From positions 682,001-746,000 of the forward strand of contig NZ_QPMJ01000001.1 of NCBI RefSeq assembly GCF_003369835.1: 64,000 nucleotides of DNA, read 5' to 3'. The DNA is from Halorussus rarus (GTDB taxonomy: Archaea; Halobacteriota; Halobacteria; Halobacteriales; Haladaptataceae). Of this stretch, positions 51,934 through 62,334 are shown piece after piece (position 1 is the stretch's first letter; the number at the start of each line of letters is the position of its first letter). Under the pieces are notes generated by a model, which was not told the DNA's origin, ran no database searches, and worked only from the letters and a program-made list of their open reading frames with translations. A program made the translations under genes and the position numbers.

Positions 51934-53634
51934 ATGTTCGACGACGACGACCTCGCGGAGATACGCGACGCCAAGGAGGAGTGGGAGGAGGAGACCCTCG
52001 ACCCGGTCCTCGACGCCTACGGCGAGCGACGGGACAGGTTCGCCACGGTCTCGAACCTCGAAGTCGACCGGCTCTACACCCCCGAGGACGTCGCCGACCT
52101 CGACTACGAGGAGGACCTGGGCTTTCCCGGTGAGGACCCCTACACCCGCGGGGTCTACCCGACGATGTACCGCGGACGGACCTGGACGATGCGCCAGTTC
52201 GCGGGGTTCGGCACCGCCGAGGAGACCAACGAGCGGTTCCACTACCTCATCGACGAGGGCCAGACCGGCCTGTCGACCGCGTTCGACATGCCCAGCCTGA
52301 TGGGCAAGGACAGCGACGACCCCCTCTCTGACGGCGAGGTCGGCAAGGAGGGCGTCGCGGTCGACACGCTCCGGGACATGGAGATCCTGTTCGACGGCAT
52401 CGACCTCGGAGAGGTCTCGACCTCGTTCACCATCAACCCCTCCGCGCCGGTCATCTACGCGATGTACATCGCGCTGGCCGACCAGCAGGGGGTTCCCCGC
52501 GACGAGATCCGGGGTACCCTCCAGAACGACATGCTCAAGGAGTTCATCGCCCAGAAGGAGTGGGTGATCCCGCCGGAGCCCAGCCTCGACATCGTGACCG
52601 ACACCGTCGAGTTCGCGGTCGAGGAGACTCCGAAGATAAAGCCGGTCTCCATCTCGGGCTACCACATCCGCGAGGCCGGGTCGACCGCGATCCAGGAATT
52701 GGCGTTCACCCTGGCGGACGGCTTCGCCTACGTCGAGGACGCGATGGACCGCGGGCTCGACGTCGACGAGTTCGCCCCCCAGCTCTCGTTCTTCTTCAAC
52801 TCGCACAACTCCATCTTCGAGGAGGTCGCGAAGTTCCGCGCGGCCCGCCGTATCTACGCGAACGTCATGGACGAGTGGTACGGCGCCGAGGCCGAGGCCA
52901 GCAAGCAGCTCAAGTTCCACACCCAGACCGCCGGCCAGAGCCTCACGGCCCAGCAGCCGCTCAACAACGTGGTCCGGGTGACCATCCAGGCGCTCGCGGG
53001 CGTGCTCGGCGGCACCCAGAGCCTCCACACCAACAGCTTCGACGAGGCGCTGGCGCTGCCCTCCGAGGAGGCGGTCCGGGTCGCGCTCCGGACCCAGCAG
53101 ATCATCGCCGACGAGTCGGGCGCGGCCGACATCGCCGACCCGCTGGGCGGGTCGTTCGCGGTCGAGAGCCTGACCGACGAGACCGAGGAGAAGGCGATGG
53201 CCTACATCGAGGAGATAAAGGAGATGGGCGACGGCTCGGTCCGCGACGGCGTGCTCGCGGGCATCGAGCAGGGGTACTTCCACCGCGAGATCCAGGACGC
53301 CTCCTACGAGTACCAGGAGCGCGTCGAGGAGGGCGAGGAGACGGTCGTCGGCGTCAACAAGTACGAGATCGAGGAGGACACCCGCCCCGACATCCTCACG
53401 GTCGACGAGGACGTCCAGGAGCGCCAGCTCGAGCGCCTCGCCCAGGTCAAGGCCGAGCGCGACGACGCCGCGGTCGAGGCCGCGCTCGACGACCTGGACG
53501 ACGCCATCCAGAGCGACGAGAACGTGATGCCCGCCATCGTCGACGCCGTGAAGGCCTACGCCACGATGGGCGAGATCATGCAGGTGTTCGAGGCCGAGTA
53601 CGGGAGCTACCAGGAGACCGTCAGCGTCGCCTGA
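51934..53634 (+). CDS. mcmA1: Methylmalonyl-CoA mutase, large (catalytic) subunit
   Basis: The 566-residue TIM-barrel subunit isomerises methylmalonyl-CoA and succinyl-CoA with adenosylcobalamin. Markers are YPTMYRGRTWTMRQFAGFGTAEETNERF (substrate channel), GLSTAFDMPSLMGKD, SISGYHIREAGSTA (catalytic His) and LGGTQSLHTNSFDEALALP. The cobalamin-binding small subunit is separate in this group and is not in the window. The ATG at 51934 matches the family's short N-terminus; AT-rich TTAATGG about 30 nt upstream is a candidate promoter. Confidence 0.95.
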   Translation: MFDDDDLAEIRDAKEEWEEETLDPVLDAYGERRDRFATVSNLEVDRLYTPEDVADLDYEEDLGFPGEDPYTRGVYPTMYRGRTWTMRQFAGFGTAEETNERFHYLIDEGQTGLSTAFDMPSLMGKDSDDPLSDGEVGKEGVAVDTLRDMEILFDGIDLGEVSTSFTINPSAPVIYAMYIALADQQGVPRDEIRGTLQNDMLKEFIAQKEWVIPPEPSLDIVTDTVEFAVEETPKIKPVSISGYHIREAGSTAIQELAFTLADGFAYVEDAMDRGLDVDEFAPQLSFFFNSHNSIFEEVAKFRAARRIYANVMDEWYGAEAEASKQLKFHTQTAGQSLTAQQPLNNVVRVTIQALAGVLGGTQSLHTNSFDEALALPSEEAVRVALRTQQIIADESGAADIADPLGGSFAVESLTDETEEKAMAYIEEIKEMGDGSVRDGVLAGIEQGYFHREIQDASYEYQERVEEGEETVVGVNKYEIEEDTRPDILTVDEDVQERQLERLAQVKAERDDAAVEAALDDLDDAIQSDENVMPAIVDAVKAYATMGEIMQVFEAEYGSYQETVSVA

Positions 53635-53799
53635 GGCCGCGAGCCCTCGAAGCCGCCTGCGATTCTCGGGCCGGATTCCAGCGTCTCGCGTACCACCTTC
53701 GCGGCCCTATTTATCGCCCACGGCCTGTTCGTCAACGGCCCCGTGGACGAACCCGCCGATCTCACCGACGAGGTCGACGCGCTGACCTGAGACGGGTGC

Positions 53800-53877
53800 G
53801 ATTCGACGCGGAAAGCCGGGCTTAATCCGGCGTTTCCCGCCGCCTGCGGTCGGGAACACGCGGCTTTCCCTCGAATC
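53800..53877. repeat. Long near-perfect inverted repeat upstream of acs
   Basis: GATTCGA (53800-53806) pairs with TCGAATC (53871-53877), GGAAAGCCG (53810-53818) with CGGCTTTCC (53861-53869), and inside GTTTCCCGCCG (53832-53842) with CGGTCGGGAAC (53847-53857). It lies in the 302-bp gap after the mutase gene, ahead of the acs TATA, so it is outside the acs transcript. Terminator of the mutase message, cruciform or regulator site are possible. The first 160 bp of the gap show no gene. Confidence 0.7.
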
Positions 53878-53900
53878 AGGCGTGCTAACGCGCGCCAACC

Positions 53901-53908
53901 TTTATTGC
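53901..53908 (+). promoter_or_regulatory. TATA element of acs
   Basis: TTTATTGC lies about 33 nt before the acs ATG at 53937, consistent with a very short leader. Confidence 0.5.
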
Positions 53909-53936
53909 TCTCCTTAATGAGTAATACGACGTACCC

Positions 53937-55928
<1,992 letters not shown>

Positions 55929-55967
55929 GCGACCACACCGCCAGTTCTCCCACTCCCACGCTCGTCC

Positions 55968-56267
55968 TCAGGAACCGAGCCAGTCGTTCGTGGAGACCGA
56001 GTGTCCGGCGTCCCGGCAGATCTTCGCGCCCTGCTTCCGAACTCGCTTGCTCGACGGCAAATCCTCCTCGTCGCGAATCGTGGTCTCGATCCACGTCGCC
56101 AGTCGCTCGGCCTCGGTCTTGCCCGCCAGTTCTGAAACTTCCCCGATGGACTTCTCGTAGGCCCGGCGCTGGGACCGACCCTCCTTGTCGGCCTCGTAGC
56201 GCTCGTGGCTCCCGATGACGTCCTCGACCGCACGGTCGATGTCGCGCATCGACTGCTTGATGCTCAT
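55968..56267 (-). CDS. Small basic helical protein, haloarchaeal hypothetical
   Basis: The 99-residue protein has a helical N-terminus (SMRDIDRAVEDVIGSHERYEADKEG), a KSIGEVSELAGKTEAERLATW segment and a Lys/Arg-rich C-terminus (SSKRVRKQGAKICRDAGHSVS). It is less acidic than its neighbours. No membrane helix or known domain is recognised. It converges with acs and is divergent from the acyl-CoA ligase. Confidence 0.6.
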   Translation of the reverse strand: MSIKQSMRDIDRAVEDVIGSHERYEADKEGRSQRRAYEKSIGEVSELAGKTEAERLATWIETTIRDEEDLPSSKRVRKQGAKICRDAGHSVSTNDWLGS

Positions 56268-56405
56268 GGCGGATGGTCGGCGTTCGGCGGGGAATAGCTG
56301 GTGGGCGTCGGCCCACCCGACCGTTCCGGAACAGTTAGCTATCTATCTCTTATCGGCGACCGGCGCACGGCGGTTCCGTCCGCCGAGTTACTTACCGACA
56401 CCGGA

Positions 56406-56413
56406 ATTTATAT
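56406..56413 (+). promoter_or_regulatory. TATA element of the acyl-CoA ligase gene
   Basis: ATTTATAT lies about 28-30 nt before the ATG at 56439, in an AT-rich island, supporting that ATG and a leaderless message. Confidence 0.6.
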
Positions 56414-56438
56414 CTTGAAAGTTGGTTATTTTTCTACC

Positions 56439-58058
56439 ATGCACAAACCGCTGCTCGTGACCGACTTCCTCGACAGAGCCCGGACCCACTACGGCGACCA
56501 GGAGGCGGTCGTCGCCACGACCGGCGAGCGCTACACCTACGACGAGTTCGGCGACCGGGTCGACCGGCTCGCGGCCGCGCTGGCCGACCGGGGCATCGAG
56601 AAGGGCGACCGGGTCGCGGTGCTCGACCCCAACACCCACTACCAACTCGAAGCCGCGTACGCCGCCTTCCAGCTCGGCGCGGTCCACACCCCACTGAACT
56701 ACCGGCTCACGCCCGACGACTACGAGTACATCCTGAACGACGCCGGCGTGGACGCGGTCGTCGCCGACTACGAGTACGCCGAGAAGATCGAGGCCGTCCG
56801 CGACGAGGTGCCCACCGAGGTCTTCGTCAGCAACGACGCCGAGGCGACCGAGGGCGACTGGGAGGAGTTCGACGCGGTGGTCGCCGACGCCGACCCCGAC
56901 GGGTTCACCCGGCCCGAGATGTCCGAGGACGAGGTCGTCACCATCAACTACACCTCCGGCACAACGGGCGACCCGAAGGGCGTGATGCGGACCCACCGGA
57001 CCGAGACGCTCCACGCCTACGTGCTCTCGGTCCACCAGGAGATCTACGACGACGACGTCTACCTCTGGACCCTGCCGATGTTCCACGTCAACGGCTGGGG
57101 TCACATCTACGCCGTCACCGGGATGGGCGCCACGCACGTCTGCACGCGCGGCGTCGACGCGGCCGACATCGTCGAGACGGTGCGGTCCGAGGACGTCTCG
57201 TTCCTCTGCGGCGCGCCGACCGTGCTCAACATGCTCATCGACTACTACGAGGAGAACGGCGAGCCCGAGATGACCGGCGACAGCGACGTCCGGGTGACCA
57301 CCGCGGGGTCGGCGCCGCCCGAGGCGACCATCCGCGCGGTCGAGGACGAGTTCGGCTGGTACCTCAAGCACCTCTACGGCCTGACCGAGACCGGGCCGCT
57401 CATCACCATGTCGGACGCCCGCCGGCTGCTCGACGCCGACGACGACGGCCGGTTCGCGCTCAAGAAGCGCCAGGGGATGGGCGTGCTCGGCACCGAGGTC
57501 GCGGTCGTCGACGACGACGGCGCGGACGTCCCCCGCGACGACTCGACCATCGGCGAGATCGTGGTCCGGGGCAACCAGGTGATGGAGGGCTACTGGGAGA
57601 AGCCCGAGGCGACCGAGGAGGCGTTCAACGAGAAGCGCGAGGGCTGGTTCCACACCGGCGACCTCGCGAGCGTCGACGAGCACGGCATGGTAGCCATCAA
57701 GGACCGGAAGAAGGACATCATCGTCTCGGGCGGCGAGAACATCTCTAGCATCGAGATCGAGGACACGCTGTTCGACCACGACGACGTGAGCGACGTCGCG
57801 GTCATCCCGGCCCCGAGCGAGCGGTGGGGCGAGGAGCCCAAGGCGTTCGTCGTCCCGGCGTCGGGCGACCCCGAGGACCCGGGCGTGACCGAACAGGAGA
57901 TCCGGGAGTTCACGAAGGAGCACATGGCCTCCTACAAGGCGGTCAAGCGCGTGGAGTTCGTCGCGGAACTGCCCTCGACCGCCACCGGGAAGATTCAGAA
58001 GTACGAGCTCCGCGAGCGGGAGTGGGACGACGAGGACCGAATGGTCGGCGAGGGGTAG
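56439..58058 (+). CDS. Acyl-CoA ligase (AMP-forming, fatty-acid type)
   Basis: The 539-residue ANL-family enzyme has A3 loop YTSGTTGDPKGVMRTH (about 170-185), A5 YGLTETGPL, A7 GWFHTGDLASVDEHG, A8 DRKKDIIVSGGENISSIEIE and A10 STATGKIQKYELRE. It most resembles medium/long-chain fatty-acid or short branched acyl-CoA synthetases; chain length cannot be read from motifs. A role in fatty-acid or propionate-type oxidation alongside the mutase is plausible. The next 459 bp hold no gene, only repeats. Confidence 0.88.
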   Translation: MHKPLLVTDFLDRARTHYGDQEAVVATTGERYTYDEFGDRVDRLAAALADRGIEKGDRVAVLDPNTHYQLEAAYAAFQLGAVHTPLNYRLTPDDYEYILNDAGVDAVVADYEYAEKIEAVRDEVPTEVFVSNDAEATEGDWEEFDAVVADADPDGFTRPEMSEDEVVTINYTSGTTGDPKGVMRTHRTETLHAYVLSVHQEIYDDDVYLWTLPMFHVNGWGHIYAVTGMGATHVCTRGVDAADIVETVRSEDVSFLCGAPTVLNMLIDYYEENGEPEMTGDSDVRVTTAGSAPPEATIRAVEDEFGWYLKHLYGLTETGPLITMSDARRLLDADDDGRFALKKRQGMGVLGTEVAVVDDDGADVPRDDSTIGEIVVRGNQVMEGYWEKPEATEEAFNEKREGWFHTGDLASVDEHGMVAIKDRKKDIIVSGGENISSIEIEDTLFDHDDVSDVAVIPAPSERWGEEPKAFVVPASGDPEDPGVTEQEIREFTKEHMASYKAVKRVEFVAELPSTATGKIQKYELREREWDDEDRMVGEG

Positions 58059-58176
58059 GTCGGAAGGCTCTAGGCCGACTCTGTTTCTCTCGATTCTTCG
58101 CAGGTAGTCCCGATTGACTGGTATGCGACTGTTGACTCGCAGGAACACACAACAACCTCCGAACGGAGACCTCCTC

Positions 58177-58408
58177 GAAAGCCCCCGCCCGCTCGCGGTC
58201 GCTCTGCGAGATATTCGCGGCTCTCTGCACCGCCAGCCGCGAATAGTGGCCCGCAGAGGCGACTGAATTGCACGCGAGCGGGCAGCCCCTTTCATCCACC
58301 CCACCGCAGACCGCACGGCACCACGTCCCTCCCCAGCCGATTCGCTCACTTCGTTCGCTCATCCCTCGCGCAATGAGGGCGCGAGATGAACTCGCGCCAG
58401 CGCGCGCC
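58177..58408 (-). repeat. Full intergenic repeat with block 1 and block 2
   Basis: Read on the minus strand, block 1 (58408-58311) has GGCGCGCGCTGGCGCGA, a hairpin GGCGCGAG/CTCGCGCC, TGCGCGAGGGATGAG, GGCTGGGGAGG and GTGCCGTGCGG, matching 19815-19929. Block 2 (58300-58177) then follows with GGTGGATGAAAGGGGC, matching 13196-13394. Block 2 stems on the plus strand: GCCCGCTCGCG (58187-58197) with CGCGAGCGGGC (58273-58283), GTCGCTCTGCG (58198-58208) with CGCAGAGGCGAC (58252-58263), ATTCGCGGCT (58213-58222) with AGCCGCGAAT (58235-58244). The rest of the 459-bp gap shows no gene. Confidence 0.85.
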
Positions 58409-58517
58409 GTAGCTAGTCCTGTTTTACCCAAGAACGATTAGTAATTCTAAACTCCACGTCCACCTTCCTCCGAGAGCCCAAGACCCAAGACGCCTCGAAT
58501 CGAGCTACCTGATACCA

Positions 58518-59195
58518 ATGCCCGAAGAAGAGGCGCTCTGCTTCGACATGTACGGGACGCTCTGCGACACGAGCAGTGTCACCGAGACGCTCGGCGAGGA
58601 GCTCGACCTGACCGACAAGGTGGTGGCGAACGTCGACGAGCTGTGGCGCCAGAAGCAGCTCCAGTACGCCACCGAGTCGGCGCTGATGGACGACTACCGG
58701 ACGTTCTGGGAGGTGACCGAACGGGCGCTCGAGTACGCGCTGGAGTTCCACGGTCTCCCGGTCGACCGGGCGGCCCAGGAGCGAATCATCGGCGCCTACG
58801 AGCACCTCGACCCGTACCTCGACGCCGTCGGTGCGCTGGAGCGACTCGGCGAGGCCGGCGCGACCGTCGTCGTGCTCTCGAACGGTAACCCCGAGATGCT
58901 GGAGACGCTCGCGGAGAACGCGGGACTGACGACCCACCTCGACGACGTCGTCAGCGCTCACGAGGTCGGGACGTTCAAGCCCGACCCCGCGGTGTACGAG
59001 AACGCCGCCGACCGGCTCGACCGGTCGCTGGGCGACTGCCGACTCGTCTCCTCGAACGCGTGGGACGTCGCCGGTGCATCGCAGGCCGGCATGTCGACCG
59101 CGTGGGTGAACCGCGCCCGCGAACCCGCCGAACGCATCGGCGGCGAGGCCGACCTGACAGTCGAGTCGCTCGCCGACCTCGCCGAGTCGCTGTAG
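58518..59195 (+). CDS. HAD-superfamily hydrolase, haloacid dehalogenase type II-like
   Basis: The 225-residue protein starts with the nucleophile motif DMYGTLCD (Asp10, in place of the usual DxDGTL), has LSNGNPEML (motif II Ser), FKPDPAVYENA (motif III Lys) and SSNAWDVAGASQAGM (motif IV-like). The DxYGT and SNA-x-DV patterns are typical of (S)-2-haloacid dehalogenases. In archaea such proteins may equally be phosphatases, so the dehalogenase activity is unproven. Confidence 0.85.
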   Translation: MPEEEALCFDMYGTLCDTSSVTETLGEELDLTDKVVANVDELWRQKQLQYATESALMDDYRTFWEVTERALEYALEFHGLPVDRAAQERIIGAYEHLDPYLDAVGALERLGEAGATVVVLSNGNPEMLETLAENAGLTTHLDDVVSAHEVGTFKPDPAVYENAADRLDRSLGDCRLVSSNAWDVAGASQAGMSTAWVNRAREPAERIGGEADLTVESLADLAESL

Positions 59196-59404
59196 CTGTC
59201 GGCCGGCGCTCACTTCCGGCCGCCAGCCCGACCCCGACCGACCGGCCGGAACGTATTGGAAGAATTATCGATGGGCGGCTCGCGGAAAACTGACCCCAAT
59301 CCGGCGTTTCCGCTCGTCCAAGCCCCGACGTCCGCGATATTTTACATCTGCGGCGGCGGAATCTTCCCGTATAATTATTAATGATGTTGTAGTCCTGTGA
59401 TACG

Positions 59405-60730
59405 ATGTCACGGGGAAATGACACTGATGTGACGCGGAGAGACGTCGTCAAGATGGCCGGAGCGACCGGTATCGCGGGGGTCGCCGGGGTCGCCGGAAGC
59501 GCGAGCGCACAGGAGTATCCGCCGATTGGGAACTACCCGATTCAGGGCAACCCGACGTTCGGGTTCACGGTGCCCCAGTCGGGACCGTACTCCTCGGAGG
59601 GACAGGACGAGCTCCGGGCGTACGAGTTGGCCGTCGAACACCTGAACAACGGTGGCGGCTGGGTCGACAGCTGGGACGGCCTCTCTGGGAACGGCGTGCT
59701 GGACCAGCAGATCGAGTTCGTGAGCGGCGACACCGCGACCGACGCCGACACGGCCCGCCAGACCGCGCGCCGGATGATCCAGCGCGACCAGGCGATCATG
59801 CTCTCGGGCGGGTCCTCGAGCGCGGTCGCCATCGCCATCCAGGAGCTGTGCCAGCGCGAGCGGGTCCAGTACCAGTGCTGTCTGACCCACTCGAACGAGA
59901 CCACGGGCTCGAACTGCGTCCGGTACTCCTTCCGGGAGATGTTCAACGCCTACATGACGGCGCAGGCGCTGGTGCCGCCGGTGACGAACGAGTACGGCCA
60001 GAACAACAACTTCTACCAGCTGTACGCTGACTACAGCTGGGGCCAGACCCAGCAGGCCTCGATGAGCCAGTTCTTCTCCGAGGCGGGCTGGAACGAGATA
60101 CAGAGCGTGGCCACGCCGCTCGGGACGAAGGACTTCTCGTCGTACCTCTCGCAGGTGCCCCGGCAGCGGACCGACGTGTTGTTCCTCAACCACTACGGGC
60201 TCGACGGCGCGAACTCGCTGAGTCAGGCGATCGACATGGGGCTCGACGAGGACATGGAGATCGTCGTGCCGCTGTACAACCGGCCGATGGCCCAGGCCGC
60301 CGGCGGCGCCATCGGGGGCATCTTCGGGACCGTCGCCTGGGACTCCCAGATCGACAACCAGCCCTCGAACGACTTCACGCAGACGTTCCGGGAGAAGTAC
60401 GAGCGCATCCCGTCGGGACCGGCCCAGCTCGCGTACGCCCAGACGCTCCAGTACGCCGCGGCGGTCGAGCGGGCGGGCACCTTCTACCCGCCGGAAGTCA
60501 TCAAGCAACTGGAAGGGTACCAGTACAACAACTTCGGCATGGGGCAGGAGACGATGCGTAAGTGCGACCACCAGGCTCAGCGCGCGGTGCCGGTCGTCAA
60601 GGGGCTGCCCCAGAGCGAACAGCAGCAGGGGCAGTTCTTCGAGATCGTCAACCTCACGCCGGCCGACCAGCTCGGGTACGGCTGCGACGAAGGGCCCGCC
60701 GCGGAGTGCGACCTGGGCCCCTACGAGTAG
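59405..60730 (+). CDS. LIV/amide-type substrate-binding protein (copy without lipobox)
   Basis: The 441-residue Peripla_BP_6-type binding protein has Tat motif TRRDVVK (10-16), a Gly/Ala/Val hydrophobic stretch and an AxA-type site (GSASA before QE, near residue 35). There is no lipobox Cys, so a free exported form is predicted. The mature part has VPQSGPYSSEGQDELRAYELA and a Ser-rich ligand loop, GGSSSAVAIAIQEL. Several Cys residues (QCCLTH, NCVRYS, KCDHQA) suggest disulfides. The next gene is a close paralog with a lipobox; two permeases follow. The ligand could be a branched amino acid, amide or urea. Confidence 0.9.
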   Translation: MSRGNDTDVTRRDVVKMAGATGIAGVAGVAGSASAQEYPPIGNYPIQGNPTFGFTVPQSGPYSSEGQDELRAYELAVEHLNNGGGWVDSWDGLSGNGVLDQQIEFVSGDTATDADTARQTARRMIQRDQAIMLSGGSSSAVAIAIQELCQRERVQYQCCLTHSNETTGSNCVRYSFREMFNAYMTAQALVPPVTNEYGQNNNFYQLYADYSWGQTQQASMSQFFSEAGWNEIQSVATPLGTKDFSSYLSQVPRQRTDVLFLNHYGLDGANSLSQAIDMGLDEDMEIVVPLYNRPMAQAAGGAIGGIFGTVAWDSQIDNQPSNDFTQTFREKYERIPSGPAQLAYAQTLQYAAAVERAGTFYPPEVIKQLEGYQYNNFGMGQETMRKCDHQAQRAVPVVKGLPQSEQQQGQFFEIVNLTPADQLGYGCDEGPAAECDLGPYE

Positions 60731-60867
60731 TCCGACCGGTCCGAACCACATTTTTCGGGGCGAACACGACATCGGCCGGACAGTTCTGGCAATATTCGCG
60801 GGAACACGCCGCTGTTCCCAATTATATAACAGTAACAATTATTACGCAAGGGTTGCTTGCAGACACC

Positions 60868-62214
60868 ATGCCACAAGCTAACGGTGGCCCTACGCGACGC
60901 GATGTCGTGAAGGCAGCGAGCGCGACGGGCGCGGCGAGTATCGCTTCGATCGCGGGATGCCTCGGCGGTGGCGGAGGCGGCGGATCGGAAGACTACCCCG
61001 CGCTGGGGAACTACCCCGTCGAGGGCGACACGGTGATGCTGGGGTTCAACGTCCCGCAGTCTGGTCCCTACTCCTCGGAGGGGAAGGACGAGCTCCGGGC
61101 GTACAAGCTCGCCGTGAAGCACCTGAACAACGGCGGCGGCTGGGTCGACGGCTGGAGCGACCTCTCGGCCGACGGCGTGCTCGGCAAGACGGTCGACTAC
61201 GTGACCGGCGACACCGCGACCGACGCCGACACCGCCCGGCAGTCCGCCCGCCGGATGATCCAGCGTGACAACGTCCAGATGGTCTCCGGCGGGTCGTCGA
61301 GCGCGGTCGCCATCGCGGTCCAGGAGCTGTGCCAGCAGGAGAAGGTCATGTTCATGGCGTGCCTGACCCACTCGAACGACACCACGGGCAAGAACTGCGT
61401 CCGGTACGGCTTCCGGGAGATGTTCAACGCCTACATGACCGGCCAGGCGCTCGCGCCGGTCGTCACCGAGGAGTACGGCGACGACCTCGAGTTCTACCAG
61501 CTGTACGCCGACTACAGCTGGGGGAAGACCCAGCAGGCCTCGATGAAGAAGTTCTTCGAGGAGGCCGGCTGGTCGGAGGTCGACAGCGTGCCCACGCCGC
61601 TGGGTACCAAGGACTACCAGTCGTACCTCTCGGAGGCCCGGAACTCGGGTGCCGACGCCATCTTCCTCAACCACTACGGGCTCGACGGCGCGAACTCGCT
61701 GGGCGGGGCCATCGACATGGGGCTCGACGAGGACATGGAGATCGTGATGCCGCTGTACAACCGGCCGATGGCCCAGGCCGCCGGCGGCGCCATCGAGGGT
61801 ATCTACGGCACGGTCGCGTGGGACGCCCAGATCGACAACGAGCCGTCGAACAGCTTCACCAAGGCGTTCGGCGACGAGTACAGCGGTCGGGTCCCGTCGG
61901 GGCCGGCCCAGCTGGCGTACGCCCAGACCCTCCAGTGGGCCGCGGCGGCCGAGCGGGCGGGGACGTTCTACCCGCCGGAGATCATCAAGCAGCTCGAGGG
62001 TCGGAGCTACAACAACCTCGGGATGGGCAAGGAGACGATGCGCAAGTGCGACCACCAGGCCCAGCGCGCGGTCCCGGTCGTCAAGGGCCTCCCGGGGTCC
62101 GAGCAGGGCTCGGGGCAGTTCTTCGACCTGGTCAACCTCACCTCGCGGAGCGAACTCGGCTACGGTTGCGACGAAGGGCCGGCCGGAGAGTGCGAACTCG
62201 GTTCGTACGAATAG
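60868..62214 (+). CDS. LIV/amide-type substrate-binding lipoprotein (anchored copy)
   Basis: The 448-residue paralog of the previous gene has most of the mature residues identical by eye. The signal has TRRDVVK (9-15) and lipobox SIAGC with Cys31, followed by a poly-Gly linker, so it should be lipid-anchored. The binding domain repeats PQSGPYSSEGKDELRAYKLA and SGGSSSAVAIAVQEL. ATG 60868 is chosen; a promoter with AATTATATAACAG (60820-60832) lies 35-45 nt upstream, so this copy can be expressed on its own. Confidence 0.92.
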   Translation: MPQANGGPTRRDVVKAASATGAASIASIAGCLGGGGGGGSEDYPALGNYPVEGDTVMLGFNVPQSGPYSSEGKDELRAYKLAVKHLNNGGGWVDGWSDLSADGVLGKTVDYVTGDTATDADTARQSARRMIQRDNVQMVSGGSSSAVAIAVQELCQQEKVMFMACLTHSNDTTGKNCVRYGFREMFNAYMTGQALAPVVTEEYGDDLEFYQLYADYSWGKTQQASMKKFFEEAGWSEVDSVPTPLGTKDYQSYLSEARNSGADAIFLNHYGLDGANSLGGAIDMGLDEDMEIVMPLYNRPMAQAAGGAIEGIYGTVAWDAQIDNEPSNSFTKAFGDEYSGRVPSGPAQLAYAQTLQWAAAAERAGTFYPPEIIKQLEGRSYNNLGMGKETMRKCDHQAQRAVPVVKGLPGSEQGSGQFFDLVNLTSRSELGYGCDEGPAGECELGSYE

Positions 62215-62334
62215 CGCGCTCGCCGCAGTTATTCACCAACGTTTATTGTAGATAGAGGATACCAAACACATGGTAGACTTATACATGGACACGCGCAGTG
62301 ACGAAGGACGGAGACAGCGTTCGGGGGGAGAAGC

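Noticed and set aside
53741-53788. A 15-codon frame with GTG start after a TATA-like TTTATCG, upstream of acs
   Set aside because: Too short and without any supporting feature beyond the TATA-like site; not listed as a gene.
56388-58349. Long minus-strand frame antisense to the acyl-CoA ligase containing GWMKGAARSR
   Set aside because: The phrase comes from translating repeat R1 and the remainder is antisense shadow. The same phrase recurs at the 13-kb copy only because the DNA repeat is shared.
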